DNA of 64,000 nt, from assembly GCA_021741155.1 (NCBI GenBank), contig JAIOYP010000001.1, positions 1 through 64,000 on the forward strand. The letters are read 5' to 3'. The stretch comes from Flavobacteriales bacterium (GTDB lineage: Bacteria; Bacteroidota; Bacteroidia; UBA10329). The translations under genes and the position numbers were made by a program. Within the stretch, counting starts at the first letter, position 1. Each line of letters opens with the position of its first letter. This document shows positions 41,083 through 50,452 of this stretch, piece after piece. The notes beneath the pieces are model-generated. The model saw only the letters and a program-made list of their open reading frames with translations. It was not told the origin of the DNA and did not search any database.

Positions 41083-43158
41083 ATGATAAAAGCGAAGAAA
41101 GCAGCCATTTCAGTAGAAGTTCTCAAAAAGGCCTTCCGATTGATGTCAACCGCTAAGGCGATGACCGCGCTTTACGAAGCTAATTCGCGCGTGACAAATA
41201 AGTACGTTCATGCTACATCCAGAGGTCATGAGGCCATTCAGATTGCGCTTGGGTTGCAATTGAAGCCACAAGACTACGTTGCGCCTTACTATCGTGATGA
41301 TTCTATTCTGCTTTCCATAGGCATGCAGCCCCATGAGTTGATGTTGCAACTGCTGGCTAAGCGCGATGATCCATTCTCGGGTGGAAGAACCTACTACAGT
41401 CATCCGAGTTTGAAGCGAGATAATATGCCCAAGATTCCGCACCAGAGTTCGGCAACAGGCATGCAAGCCATTCCAACCACTGGCATTGCCATGGGTATTC
41501 AGTATCGGGAGCTCATGAACATGGATGTTTTTGAAGATAAACCCGTTGTTGTTTGCTCCATTGGAGATGCAGCCATGACAGAAGGCGAAGTGGCCGAAGC
41601 CTTGCAAATGGCAGTACTCAAACAACTGCCAATCCTCTATTTAGTGCAAGACAACGAATGGGATATCTCGGCCAGTGCAGATGAGATTCGCGCCATGGAT
41701 GCAAGTGAATACGGTAAAGGATTCAAAGGTCTTGAAGTGCAATCTATTAACGGTTCCGACTTTGCGGAGTCATTCACAACGATTGAAAGAGCAATCAACA
41801 CCATTCGCACCGAGCGCAGACCCATCATGGTACATGCAAAGGTGCCATTACTTAATCACCATACATCGGGTGTGAGGATGGATTTTTACCGTTCGGATGA
41901 AGACCTATCGGAGCATCGCAAGCGCGACCCGTTCCCCATTCTTAGGAAGCAACTGTTGGATGCAGAAGTTTCGGAAGCAGAACTGCTGACCATCGAATCG
42001 GAGGCACAAGAAAATGTTCAGGCTGAATATGAAAAGGCTTTAACGTTTGAAGACCCACGGCCTGAGGATTTGTTTACGCATGTCTACGCACCAACACCCA
42101 TAACGGAAGAAGTAGGAGAACGCATGCCAGCTGGAAAAGAGCCAACCGTAATGGTAGATAGCGCTCTTTTCGCCATTCGTGAGTTAATGGAAAAGCATCC
42201 TGAATGCCTGCTTTATGGTCAGGATGTGGGCAGAAGGCTAGGAGGGGTGTTTCGCGAAGCGGCAACGCTTGCCGAAAAGTTTGGCGATCATCGTGTGTTC
42301 AATACGCCTATTCAGGAAGCGTTTATTATTGGTAGCACGGTAGGTATGAGTGCGGCAGGTCTAAAACCAATTGTAGAAGTTCAGTTTGCCGATTACATCT
42401 GGCCAGGTTTGAATCAACTTTTCACCGAAGTTAGTCGTTCGTGCTATTTGAGCAACGGCAAATGGCCCGTAAGCTGCATTTTGCGCGTTCCCATTGGTGC
42501 CTATGGCAGTGGAGGTCCCTATCACTCATCGAGTGTAGAGAGTGTGCTTTGCAACATCAAAGGCATCAAGGTAGCATACCCATCAACGGGTGCCGACCTT
42601 AAAGGATTGATGAAAGCCGCTTACTACGACCCAAACCCAGTTGTAATGCTCGAACACAAGGGCTTGTATTGGAGCAAAATAAAAGGAACAGAAGAAGCGC
42701 GTACCATTGAGCCAAGCGAAGATTACGTTATACCTTTTGGTAAAGGCAGAGTGGTGCAAGAAGCCGATATTGAGTTTATTGATAAATCAGAATCGTGCTG
42801 CATTATCGCCTACGGAAGAGGCGTTTATTGGAGTCGCAACGCTGCAAAAGAATTTAAGGGACGGGTAGAGATAATCGACCTGCGAACGCTCCAACCGCTG
42901 GACACCGAACTCATTTACGCCACCGTCAAGAAGCACAGTCGTTGTTTGGTTGTGACCGAAGAACCTGTTTCGAACTCTTTTGCTCAGAGCATTGCAGCAC
43001 GCATTTCAGATAATTGTTTCAAGTATCTGGATGCACCCGTGCGTGTGGTCGGTTCGGAAGATATGCCTGCCATTCCGCTCAATTCCATCCTCGAAGAAAC
43101 AATGATTCCGAGTAAGGAACGGGTGGGAGAGGCGCTGAAGGCTTTGCTGGATTACTGA
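41083..43158 (+). CDS. 2-oxoacid dehydrogenase E1, alpha and beta subunits fused
   Basis: This is the thiamine-diphosphate-dependent first enzyme of a branched-chain 2-oxoacid or pyruvate dehydrogenase complex. It is about 691 residues from the ATG at 41083. The alpha half (about 1-330) has the thiamine motif GDAAMTEGEVAEALQM ending in LVQDNEW, and the HHTSGVRMDFYR loop. The beta half (about 360-691) has LYGQDVGRRLGGVFREA, VEVQFADYIWPGLNQL and a transketolase C-domain with LRTLQPLD. Fusion of the two subunits is common in Bacteroidota. E2 and E3 are not nearby. Branched-chain is slightly favoured over pyruvate. Confidence 0.92.
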   Translation: MIKAKKAAISVEVLKKAFRLMSTAKAMTALYEANSRVTNKYVHATSRGHEAIQIALGLQLKPQDYVAPYYRDDSILLSIGMQPHELMLQLLAKRDDPFSGGRTYYSHPSLKRDNMPKIPHQSSATGMQAIPTTGIAMGIQYRELMNMDVFEDKPVVVCSIGDAAMTEGEVAEALQMAVLKQLPILYLVQDNEWDISASADEIRAMDASEYGKGFKGLEVQSINGSDFAESFTTIERAINTIRTERRPIMVHAKVPLLNHHTSGVRMDFYRSDEDLSEHRKRDPFPILRKQLLDAEVSEAELLTIESEAQENVQAEYEKALTFEDPRPEDLFTHVYAPTPITEEVGERMPAGKEPTVMVDSALFAIRELMEKHPECLLYGQDVGRRLGGVFREAATLAEKFGDHRVFNTPIQEAFIIGSTVGMSAAGLKPIVEVQFADYIWPGLNQLFTEVSRSCYLSNGKWPVSCILRVPIGAYGSGGPYHSSSVESVLCNIKGIKVAYPSTGADLKGLMKAAYYDPNPVVMLEHKGLYWSKIKGTEEARTIEPSEDYVIPFGKGRVVQEADIEFIDKSESCCIIAYGRGVYWSRNAAKEFKGRVEIIDLRTLQPLDTELIYATVKKHSRCLVVTEEPVSNSFAQSIAARISDNCFKYLDAPVRVVGSEDMPAIPLNSILEETMIPSKERVGEALKALLDY

Positions 43159-43480
43159 TGCTATCTCGAAATGCTCAAGTAATTCTTTAGGAAGAAAATG
43201 CTACATATAGCTCGCGTCCATTGGCTCTTATTTTTGCCTCCGAATCTAAACACTCCCCCTATTAATTACGCTGACCCCAAAATGACGTTTATAGCTTTCC
43301 TGTAATCTCCTGTGACGGTTTTATCTCACAAATGGTCTCACAAGAATGCAAGACTATTTGTTGCGAATTGACATGTTGATTTGGTCGTAACTAGCTTTAA
43401 ATCAAGTGCTTGATTCAGATTTATTACCCGAAAGAAATGTTGTAAACGCAAAAAAGCTCCACATTTCTGAGGAGCTTATG
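43159..43480. other. Intergenic region, nothing identified
   Basis: These 322 bases lie between the E1 gene and tRNA-Asp. I see no open frame with a recognised family, no integrase and no clear attachment site. The last 30 bases form the tRNA terminator. Confidence 0.5.
43449..43478 (-). terminator. Rho-independent terminator of tRNA-Asp
   Basis: On the minus strand the stem AAGCTCCTC / GAGGAGCTT-like pair (arms AAGCTCC and GGAGCTT, loop TCAGAAATGT) is followed by T residues. It lies directly after the tRNA. Confidence 0.85.
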
Positions 43481-43554
43481 CGGTCCGGACGGGACTCGAA
43501 CCCGCGACCCCCTGCGTGACAGGCAGGTATTCTAACCAACTGAACTACCGAACC
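43481..43554 (-). tRNA. tRNA-Asp (anticodon GTC)
   Basis: A cloverleaf is visible on the minus strand: acceptor GGTTCGG with CCGGACC (one T-G pair), D-arm TAGTTCAGTTGGTTAGA, anticodon stem CCTGC/GCAGG around loop CTGTCAC giving GTC, T-arm GCGGGTTCGAGTCCCGT. The discriminator is G. CCA is not encoded; the genome reads G-CA after it. No integrated element sits at its 3' end. Confidence 0.96.
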
Positions 43555-43612
43555 AGTTTAGTGGGCTGCAAATGTAGATTAATTTGTCATACACAAAAGG
43601 ACTTTGAGAAAT

Positions 43613-44371
43613 TTATTTTGGCACAATCTGGTACTCAATTTTGTCGATGCCGTTTAGGCGCATTCCTGCCATATTCTGCATCACTTGAAAGTAATAGGTG
43701 CCAGCAGTTGCTAAATCAATTTCCTCTAAGTCAATAGTGAAGGTTTTCTTTCTCATTTCCACAGCTGGAAGGTCGTTGATACTAATAATTTTATCAATCA
43801 TAACGATTCCGGCTGAAGGACTAATTACCTTCATTTTTAGGTGAAGTTTATCGAACTCATAGTTTTCATTCACCGAAAGTTTGAGTCTAAATGTTTTTGG
43901 AGCTGAATTCTGAATGGCAACGCGGAACAATGGTGTTTGGTCCGACTTCCATATTCCTGAAAGGAAGGTGTTTTTCCCCTCAGTATCGGCTGGTTTGAAT
44001 TCGGGATTTCTAACTATACTCAACGAACCTTCAATTCCTTCAATTTCTTCTTTCGAACCATTATTAAGATGGATGATTGCTGTAACCCGCTCTCCTTCAT
44101 CGAGAAAAAGCTGTTTGATGACACCATTGAAGCTTCCATCGACTGTTAGGTTATCGGTAAGCGTGTCGAGACCGATAATGTAACTTACTCGAAGGAAAAC
44201 AGGGCCTTTGAAAGCCTGACTAGTGTTCAGAAAAAGTGTGACATCCACATAGCACTTCAATGTTGCGGGATACGAAGTTGTAACTGGTTCTGTCCTAGAA
44301 AGCTTGCTGAAATCGACAGCAAACGAGCTAATCGCTTGGAACAAAAGAGCAATCGTAATTAGAAATCTCAT
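43613..44371 (-). CDS. Exported protein coupled to DUF58, unknown
   Basis: The protein is 252 residues. A signal peptide (MRFLITIALLFQAISSFA) leads to a beta-rich body: ATLKCYVDVTLFLNTSQAF, VIKQLFLDEGERVTAIIHLNNG and TFTIDLEEIDLATAGTYYFQVM. The ATG overlaps the DUF58 stop by one base (TAATG), so translation is coupled. I do not recognise the family; an exported partner of the DUF58 protein is the simplest reading. It ends near tRNA-Asp. Confidence 0.75.
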   Translation of the reverse strand: MRFLITIALLFQAISSFAVDFSKLSRTEPVTTSYPATLKCYVDVTLFLNTSQAFKGPVFLRVSYIIGLDTLTDNLTVDGSFNGVIKQLFLDEGERVTAIIHLNNGSKEEIEGIEGSLSIVRNPEFKPADTEGKNTFLSGIWKSDQTPLFRVAIQNSAPKTFRLKLSVNENYEFDKLHLKMKVISPSAGIVMIDKIISINDLPAVEMRKKTFTIDLEEIDLATAGTYYFQVMQNMAGMRLNGIDKIEYQIVPK

Positions 44372-45312
44372 TAATACATTTTTTTACGTTTCAGGAGATA
44401 GGGGAGAAGCACTTGGTCAAATCCCTTTGCAATGTCTGCCTGTACGAGGTCTATACTGTATTGACCACATTTCAGTTTCAGATCATGCTCAAATTTGTGC
44501 ATTGATTTTTTATACGCTTCCCGAACTTCAAGTGGATTGAGCTTCAACTCTTCCCCCGTTTCCATATCCACAAAACGATACGGACGATTTTCAAAATCGA
44601 AATCGAGTTCTTTCTTTTTGTCGGTCACATGAAAAAGAATGACCTCATGTTTGTTGTGCTTCAAATGTTGTAGTGCGTTCCAAAGGTCCTCCTGATTTTT
44701 CTCAGAATTCTCTATCATGTCACTAAAAAGGACAACCAGCGACCTACGTTTGAGTTTATCGGCAATTTCATGAAGCGCCTGAGCTCCAGAGCTTCGTTTG
44801 GTTCGGTCTTTTGCTAGTGGCTGAAGCAATTTCTCCAATTCGCTGAAAACGAGCTGAGAATGCGTGGTGGTTGATTTAGTGTCCGTGTGAACTTCAACAT
44901 TATCAGCAAAAAGCGAAAGTCCGAAAGCATCTCTCTGTTTTTTGAGAAGGTGAACCAGCGAAGCCGCGGCATAAGTCGAGAAACCAATCTTGTTTACGTC
45001 TAAATGCGAATCGTTCTCCTTCAAAGGGAAATACATTGATGAAGACGTGTCTATTACAATTTGGCAGCGGAGGTTGGTTTCTTCCTCGTATCGTTTCACG
45101 AAAAGTTTCTCCGTTCGAGCGTAGAGTTTCCAATCGATGTGGCGGGTTGACTCGCCATTGTTGTAAAGTCGATGCTCGGCAAACTCCACAGAAAAACCAT
45201 GGAACGGACTTTTGTGCAATCCCGTAATAAACCCTTCCACTACCTGTTTGGCGATGAATTCGAGCTTACTGAATCGCTTTACGCGTTGACTATGTAATGA
45301 AATGCTATTCAT
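44371..45312 (-). CDS. DUF58 protein with degenerate von Willebrand A domain
   Basis: The protein is about 313 residues from the ATG at 45312; 12 more residues upstream lie inside the trxA terminator region and are less likely. It shows the DUF58 pattern SPFHGFSVEFAEHRLYNNGESTRHIDWKLYARTEKLFVKRYEEE, then a MIDAS-like DTSSS motif in QIVIDTSSSMYF. These proteins are usually encoded with a MoxR ATPase and other VWA proteins in a cell-envelope module. Here no moxR is next to it; the exported protein of unknown function follows, coupled by TAATG. Confidence 0.9.
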   Translation of the reverse strand: MNSISLHSQRVKRFSKLEFIAKQVVEGFITGLHKSPFHGFSVEFAEHRLYNNGESTRHIDWKLYARTEKLFVKRYEEETNLRCQIVIDTSSSMYFPLKENDSHLDVNKIGFSTYAAASLVHLLKKQRDAFGLSLFADNVEVHTDTKSTTTHSQLVFSELEKLLQPLAKDRTKRSSGAQALHEIADKLKRRSLVVLFSDMIENSEKNQEDLWNALQHLKHNKHEVILFHVTDKKKELDFDFENRPYRFVDMETGEELKLNPLEVREAYKKSMHKFEHDLKLKCGQYSIDLVQADIAKGFDQVLLPYLLKRKKMY

Positions 45313-45321
45313 GGAAAAAGA

Positions 45322-45373
45322 ACTGCCGTCCTGCTTCAAATATCGCAATTGCGTTGGAGCATAGGACGGCAGT
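45322..45373 (-). terminator. Likely terminator or attenuator between trxA and DUF58
   Basis: Long inverted repeat with 11-base arms ACTGCCGTCCT / AGGACGGCAGT, loop about 30 bases, followed on the minus strand by a short T-rich run (TTCTTTTTCC) directly before the DUF58 ATG. It may reduce read-through from trxA. Confidence 0.6.
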
Positions 45374-45396
45374 CCGTTAATGTTATTGTTTTTGGA

Positions 45397-45714
45397 CTAC
45401 ATCAAAGCGTCAAGTTTTGCTGCGAAAGCCTGTTTTGGAGCAGCACCTACTTGCTTATCCACAATTTCTCCGTTTTTGAAGAAAAGGATGGTTGGAATGT
45501 TTCTGATGCCGAATTTGGCTGCGGTTTCTGGGTTGTTGTCTACGTCAACTTTACCAACCACTGCTTTTCCTTCGTAATCGCCAGCCAATTCTTCAACGAT
45601 TGGTCCAACCATTCTGCATGGTCCACACCAAACCGCCCAAAAATCCACCAAAACTGGCTTGTCTGAGTTCATTACTAGCTCCTCGAAATTTGCGTCTGTT
45701 AATTCTAATGCCAT
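45397..45714 (-). CDS. trxA: Thioredoxin
   Basis: The protein is 105 residues. It is a standard cytosolic thioredoxin: active site WCGPC at 29-33 in VLVDFWAVWCGPCRM, a buried Asp in KVDVDNNPETA, and cis-proline in IRNIPTILFFKNG. It reduces disulfides of ribonucleotide reductase and other proteins. It is tail to head between dnaE and the DUF58 gene, with a hairpin after it. Confidence 0.97.
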   Translation of the reverse strand: MALELTDANFEELVMNSDKPVLVDFWAVWCGPCRMVGPIVEELAGDYEGKAVVGKVDVDNNPETAAKFGIRNIPTILFFKNGEIVDKQVGAAPKQAFAAKLDALM

Positions 45715-45798
45715 TGTATTTATTGTTTGTCTATTAATTCAATCAAGTGTTGTCAAAAATATAAAACCCGTGGTCAGTCGTTATCGTTTTCCCGACAA

Positions 45799-48700
45799 TC
45801 ATTTAAACGTGACTTCCAATCCAAGCTGATCGCGAATATCATAAATCAGTTGTTGTTCGGGTTTTACTCGCATTTTTTTCGAATGCATATCCACCCAAAT
45901 TCCTTCCTTATTTATGACTCGCATATTCACCTTGCAACTGCCAGGGTGTTCATCTAGGAACGCTTTGAGTTCCGAAATGTTCTCAGGTTTCACCTCATCA
46001 AGCGGCATGGTGATGGTGATACTCGTGGTTTTCTTCTCCATCATGTCGTTTAGGAGTTCAATGCTGTTCAGTTTGAACTCCTTTTCTGGTGGCGCACCTT
46101 CGGCTCCGCCCCACCGTTTGTCCTTCCAAACACCACGGATGAAAAGGAAAAATTCCATGTCGAGGTATTGGCGAAACTTCGTGTAATCCTCACCAAACAG
46201 GCGAAATTCCATCGAACCTTCTTTGTCTTCAATCTCGAAAATTCCATACGGATTGTTCTGTTTCGACATGCGATGCTGAACAGCAGTTACCACCCCAGCA
46301 AACTTGTATTCGCCTGGATTTTTCTTGACTTCTTCCGATTCGATTAACCCGAGATGAATGTTGCAATAACGCTTCATTATCAGTTCAAAATCATCCAGCG
46401 GATGTCCTGAAATGTAAACGCCAACGACTTCCTTTTCCGCTTTTAATTCTTGAATGTTGCCCCACTTCTCACAAATTGGAATCTGAGGTTCTGGAAGTTT
46501 TACATCCGAAGCATCACCAAAAAGTGATACCTGCGAACTGTTTTCCGATTCTTGAAATCCAGCTCCAAATTTGATGGCGCTCTCTAGAAAAGTTCCCTTT
46601 CCTTCTTCCCGTTCGAAAAAATATTGTGCGCGGTGACTGTTCTCAAATGAATCGAAAGCACCTGAAAGCGCCAAGCTTTCCAATGCCTTTTTATTCGCTG
46701 CGCGAAGATCAATTCGCTTGGTTAGGTCAAAGATGGAATTGTATTTTCCATTGGATTTCCGCTCTTCAATTATGGCTTCAACCGCGCCTTCACCAACGCC
46801 TTTGATGGCGCCCAATCCGAAGCGGATTTCGCCTTTGTCATTTACAGCAAATTTGAACTGACTTTCATTTACGTCTGGTCCCAATACCGCCATTCCCATT
46901 CTGCGGCATTCGTCCATGAAAAACGTCACCTTTTTGATGTCGTTCATGTTGTGCGTCATCACCGAAGCCATGTATTCGGCTGGGTAATTCGCTTTCAGAT
47001 AACCCGTTTGAAATGCTACGACTGAATAACACGTGGAGTGCGATTTATTGAACGCATATTCCGCGAATTCTTCCCAGTCACTCCAAATCTTCTCAGAAGT
47101 TTTCAGGTCGTGGCCATTCTTTTCGCAGCCTTCCAAAAATTGTGGTTTTAGCTTCGCTAGAAGGGCAAAAATCTTCTTACCCATCGCTTTTCGAAGCATA
47201 TCCGCATCACCACGTGTAAAACCAGCTAGTTTCTGCGACAGGCGCATAACCTGCTCTTGATAAACGCAAATACCATAGGTTTCAGCCAGAAATTCCTCCA
47301 TTTCTGGAAGGTCATACACAATTTCGGCCTCACCGTTTTTACGTGCAATGAAGTCAGGAATGTATTTTATCGGACCTGGACGATACAGCGCGTTCATCGC
47401 AATCAAATCCGCAAACTTGTCGGGTTTTAGCGCACGCAAATGCTTCTGCATTCCAGCCGATTCGAACTGGAATGTTCCGTTTGTATGTCCTTTCTGATAA
47501 AGTTTGTACGTTTTCTCGTCATCCAACGGAATGTCATCTGGGTCGATGTCAATTCCATGGCGATCCTTTACCAAAAGGATCGCATCGCGGATGATGGTCA
47601 GCGTTTTGAGCCCGAGGAAGTCCATCTTTAACATGCCCGAAGATTCGACCACGCTGTTGTCAAATTGCGTTACCGAAAGGTCAGAATCCTTGGCGGTTGT
47701 AACTGGAATATGATTGGTGATGTCATCAGGCGTGATGATGACACCACAGGCATGGATTCCCGTGTTTCTGATAGATCCTTCAAGAACCCGCGCTTCGTTT
47801 ATCGTTCGTGAGATGTCGTCATTTCCCTCCGAATATTTTCGGAGTTGCATAGCCATTTCCACCTTATCGGCATCGCCCAATTTCGACTTTAACTCCTTCT
47901 CGTCCATGCCAAATATCTTGGCCAGACTGAGGTCGGGAATTAATTTGGCTATTCGGTCAGCTTCAAAAAGCGGAAGATTGAGTACACGCGCTGTATCACG
48001 GATGGCCGATTTACCACCCATGCTGCCATATGTGATGATTTGTGCCACCTGATTCTTGCCGTATTTGGCAACAACCCAATCAATGATTTTGCCGCGACCT
48101 TCATCGTCAAAATCGATATCAATATCGGGAAGTGACACACGATCTGGATTCAAGAAACGCTCAAAGAGTAGGTCGTATGCAATTGGATCCACGTTAGTAA
48201 TCCGCGTACAATATGCCACCACAGAACCTGCTGCCGACCCACGACCTGGACCAACTGCCACGCCCATTTTTCGTGCTTCCGAAGTGAAATCCTGTACGAT
48301 CAGGAAGTAGCCTGGATAACCGGAATTGGCAATGGTTTGGAGTTCAAAATCAATCCGTTCGGTGAGTTCTGGAGTGATTTCGCCATAACGTTCTTTGGCG
48401 CCCTCGTACGTGAGGTGTCGCAAGTAGGCATTTTCACCGCGCTTTCCTTTGTCCGCTTCATCCGCTGGGTCAAGAAACTCCTTAGGAATATCAAACACAG
48501 GAAGCAGCACATCCTGCTTCAGTCGGAACGGCTCAATCTTGTCAACGATTTCGGTGATTGTTTCGAAAGCTTCAGGCAAATCAGCAAAGATCTGCTTCAT
48601 CTCATTCTGGCTCTTGAAATAGAACTGATTGTTCGGGAAAAGCCGCTTGATATAATCACGACCACGCGATTCTTCATCAATCTTCACGCCTTCCTTCAGG

Positions 48701-50157
48701 CAGCACAGAATGTCGTGGGCGCGCTGATCTTTCTGATTCAGATAGTAAACGTTATTGCTTGGGAAATAGCGTACATCATGCTTCCTGGCAAACTCAAGCA
48801 ACACCTGATTGACACGTTTTTCACCTTCCAAACCGTGGTTGATGAGCTCCACGTAAAAGTCATCTCCAAAATTTTCCTTGTACCATAGAAACGCTTCTTC
48901 CGCTTGCTTTTCACCCACATTAAGGATGAGATTCGGGACTTCTCCGCCACCGCCACCAGTTGTAACGATCAGGTCGCCTTTATATTTAAGAAGCAATTCC
49001 TTATCAATACGCGGCACGTAGTAAAAACCATCTGCATACGAGATGGAACTCAGCTTCGCAAGGTTGTGGTAGCCTTTTTTATTCTTGGCAAGAAGTACTG
49101 TTTGCGCTCCGTTGTTCTGTCGCGTTCGATCTTTGTGATTATCGGTTACATAAAACTCACAACCAACAATTCCTTTGATTGGTTTTTTTGGTGAGCCTTG
49201 AACTTCGCCAGATTCAATTTTGGCGTTGTGATCGGCAATTCCAGCGTTAGCATATTCAATTTCATTCACAAAATGAAACGTGCCGAACATGTTGGCATGG
49301 TCGGTAAGGGCAACGGCTGGCATGCCATCTTCCACCGCACGGTTCACCATATTCTTAATACGGATGGTAGCCTGCAACACGCTGAACTGCGAATGACAAT
49401 GCAGGTGGACGAAATCGTGCGTGATTTCCACTTTTGGAGCAGCCGTTTCCGTCTTTTTGAAAGCAGCTTTTTTAGAAGCAGCCACCTGATCACCAACGTC
49501 AATATCCTCTGCTTTGAAAGGAGTAGGATTGATTGTCTGAAACGTTTTGAATTCATCAGCGGTCAATCCCGTTTTTGCCAACGGAATGACCTGAATTCGA
49601 ATCAGTTCGAGGAAACAACGAGAAGTTGCAGCAACGTCAGCTGCCGCGTTGTGCGCTTCGTCAAATTCTTCACCAAAAAGTTTGACGTGTAGCTCGGTCA
49701 GTTTTGGCCATTTGAACTGTCCGCCACGACCACCTGGAATGGCGCAGAACTCTGTCGATTCGTTTTTGGTATCAAGGGAAGGAATCGATGTAATTGGCTC
49801 AAAATCGCCAACTCGCATGTATTCGGCACCCATAATATTGATGTCGAATTCGATATTGTGACCAGCAACAATCTTGGTCTTGCCAAGTACTTCTGTAAAT
49901 CTGTCTAATGCTTCTTGAAGCGGAATTCCTTCTTCCAGCGCCTTCTTCGTGGAAATGCCGTGAATCTTCTCCGAATTGAAGGGAATATCGAAGCCATCGG
50001 GCTTGACAATGAAATTATCGGCTTCAATAAGCGAACCGTCTGCTGCATGCAACTGCCACGCCAACTGTACCAGCCTCGGCCAGTTATCAGCGTCAGTTAT
50101 GGGGGCATTGTAATCCTTCGGTAGACCAGTGGTCTCCGTGTCGTAAATCAGATACAT
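45799..50157 (-). CDS. dnaE: DNA polymerase III alpha subunit with fused proofreading exonuclease
   Basis: This is the replicative polymerase, 1452 residues. The N-terminal DEDDh exonuclease (about 1-190) has D6 and E8 in YDTETTG, HNIEFD (D105), and H169/D174 in EAHNAAADVAAT. A PHP domain starts near 249 (FVHLHCHSQFSVL). The polymerase palm has PDIDIDF near 676-682. Tandem helix-hairpin-helix and an OB-fold (IHLGLIESEEVKKNPGEYKFAGVVTA) follow, ending in a tau-binding tail. Fusion of epsilon-like exonuclease to DnaE is typical of this group, replacing a separate dnaQ. It is monocistronic. Confidence 0.97.
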   Translation of the reverse strand: MYLIYDTETTGLPKDYNAPITDADNWPRLVQLAWQLHAADGSLIEADNFIVKPDGFDIPFNSEKIHGISTKKALEEGIPLQEALDRFTEVLGKTKIVAGHNIEFDINIMGAEYMRVGDFEPITSIPSLDTKNESTEFCAIPGGRGGQFKWPKLTELHVKLFGEEFDEAHNAAADVAATSRCFLELIRIQVIPLAKTGLTADEFKTFQTINPTPFKAEDIDVGDQVAASKKAAFKKTETAAPKVEITHDFVHLHCHSQFSVLQATIRIKNMVNRAVEDGMPAVALTDHANMFGTFHFVNEIEYANAGIADHNAKIESGEVQGSPKKPIKGIVGCEFYVTDNHKDRTRQNNGAQTVLLAKNKKGYHNLAKLSSISYADGFYYVPRIDKELLLKYKGDLIVTTGGGGGEVPNLILNVGEKQAEEAFLWYKENFGDDFYVELINHGLEGEKRVNQVLLEFARKHDVRYFPSNNVYYLNQKDQRAHDILCCLKEGVKIDEESRGRDYIKRLFPNNQFYFKSQNEMKQIFADLPEAFETITEIVDKIEPFRLKQDVLLPVFDIPKEFLDPADEADKGKRGENAYLRHLTYEGAKERYGEITPELTERIDFELQTIANSGYPGYFLIVQDFTSEARKMGVAVGPGRGSAAGSVVAYCTRITNVDPIAYDLLFERFLNPDRVSLPDIDIDFDDEGRGKIIDWVVAKYGKNQVAQIITYGSMGGKSAIRDTARVLNLPLFEADRIAKLIPDLSLAKIFGMDEKELKSKLGDADKVEMAMQLRKYSEGNDDISRTINEARVLEGSIRNTGIHACGVIITPDDITNHIPVTTAKDSDLSVTQFDNSVVESSGMLKMDFLGLKTLTIIRDAILLVKDRHGIDIDPDDIPLDDEKTYKLYQKGHTNGTFQFESAGMQKHLRALKPDKFADLIAMNALYRPGPIKYIPDFIARKNGEAEIVYDLPEMEEFLAETYGICVYQEQVMRLSQKLAGFTRGDADMLRKAMGKKIFALLAKLKPQFLEGCEKNGHDLKTSEKIWSDWEEFAEYAFNKSHSTCYSVVAFQTGYLKANYPAEYMASVMTHNMNDIKKVTFFMDECRRMGMAVLGPDVNESQFKFAVNDKGEIRFGLGAIKGVGEGAVEAIIEERKSNGKYNSIFDLTKRIDLRAANKKALESLALSGAFDSFENSHRAQYFFEREEGKGTFLESAIKFGAGFQESENSSQVSLFGDASDVKLPEPQIPICEKWGNIQELKAEKEVVGVYISGHPLDDFELIMKRYCNIHLGLIESEEVKKNPGEYKFAGVVTAVQHRMSKQNNPYGIFEIEDKEGSMEFRLFGEDYTKFRQYLDMEFFLFIRGVWKDKRWGGAEGAPPEKEFKLNSIELLNDMMEKKTTSITITMPLDEVKPENISELKAFLDEHPGSCKVNMRVINKEGIWVDMHSKKMRVKPEQQLIYDIRDQLGLEVTFK

Positions 50158-50452
50158 GAACGGTTTGGCTTAGCAGTAAGACAGCCCGAAGTTAGGTTTT
50201 TGGGCGGCCGATTTTCCTAATGTTGATAACTGCGGATTAGTTATTCGGTTAGCAGTTACTGGGAAATTAAGCACAAAAGCCACAATGTCTGATGACGAAT
50301 CAGTCAGTTGTAATCATATCTATCGCCAAGGCGAATAAAGCTGCAGAGAAAATGAGATATGCGAGTACCATGGCCTTGCGTTTGATGAATAAACGGCAGA
50401 GGATTGATGGTTATTGTTCAGTTTTGATTTTTTAACGAATTGATTACAAACC

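Noticed and set aside
43159-43554. Integrated element at tRNA-Asp
   Set aside because: No integrase and no duplicated tRNA end are visible on either side.
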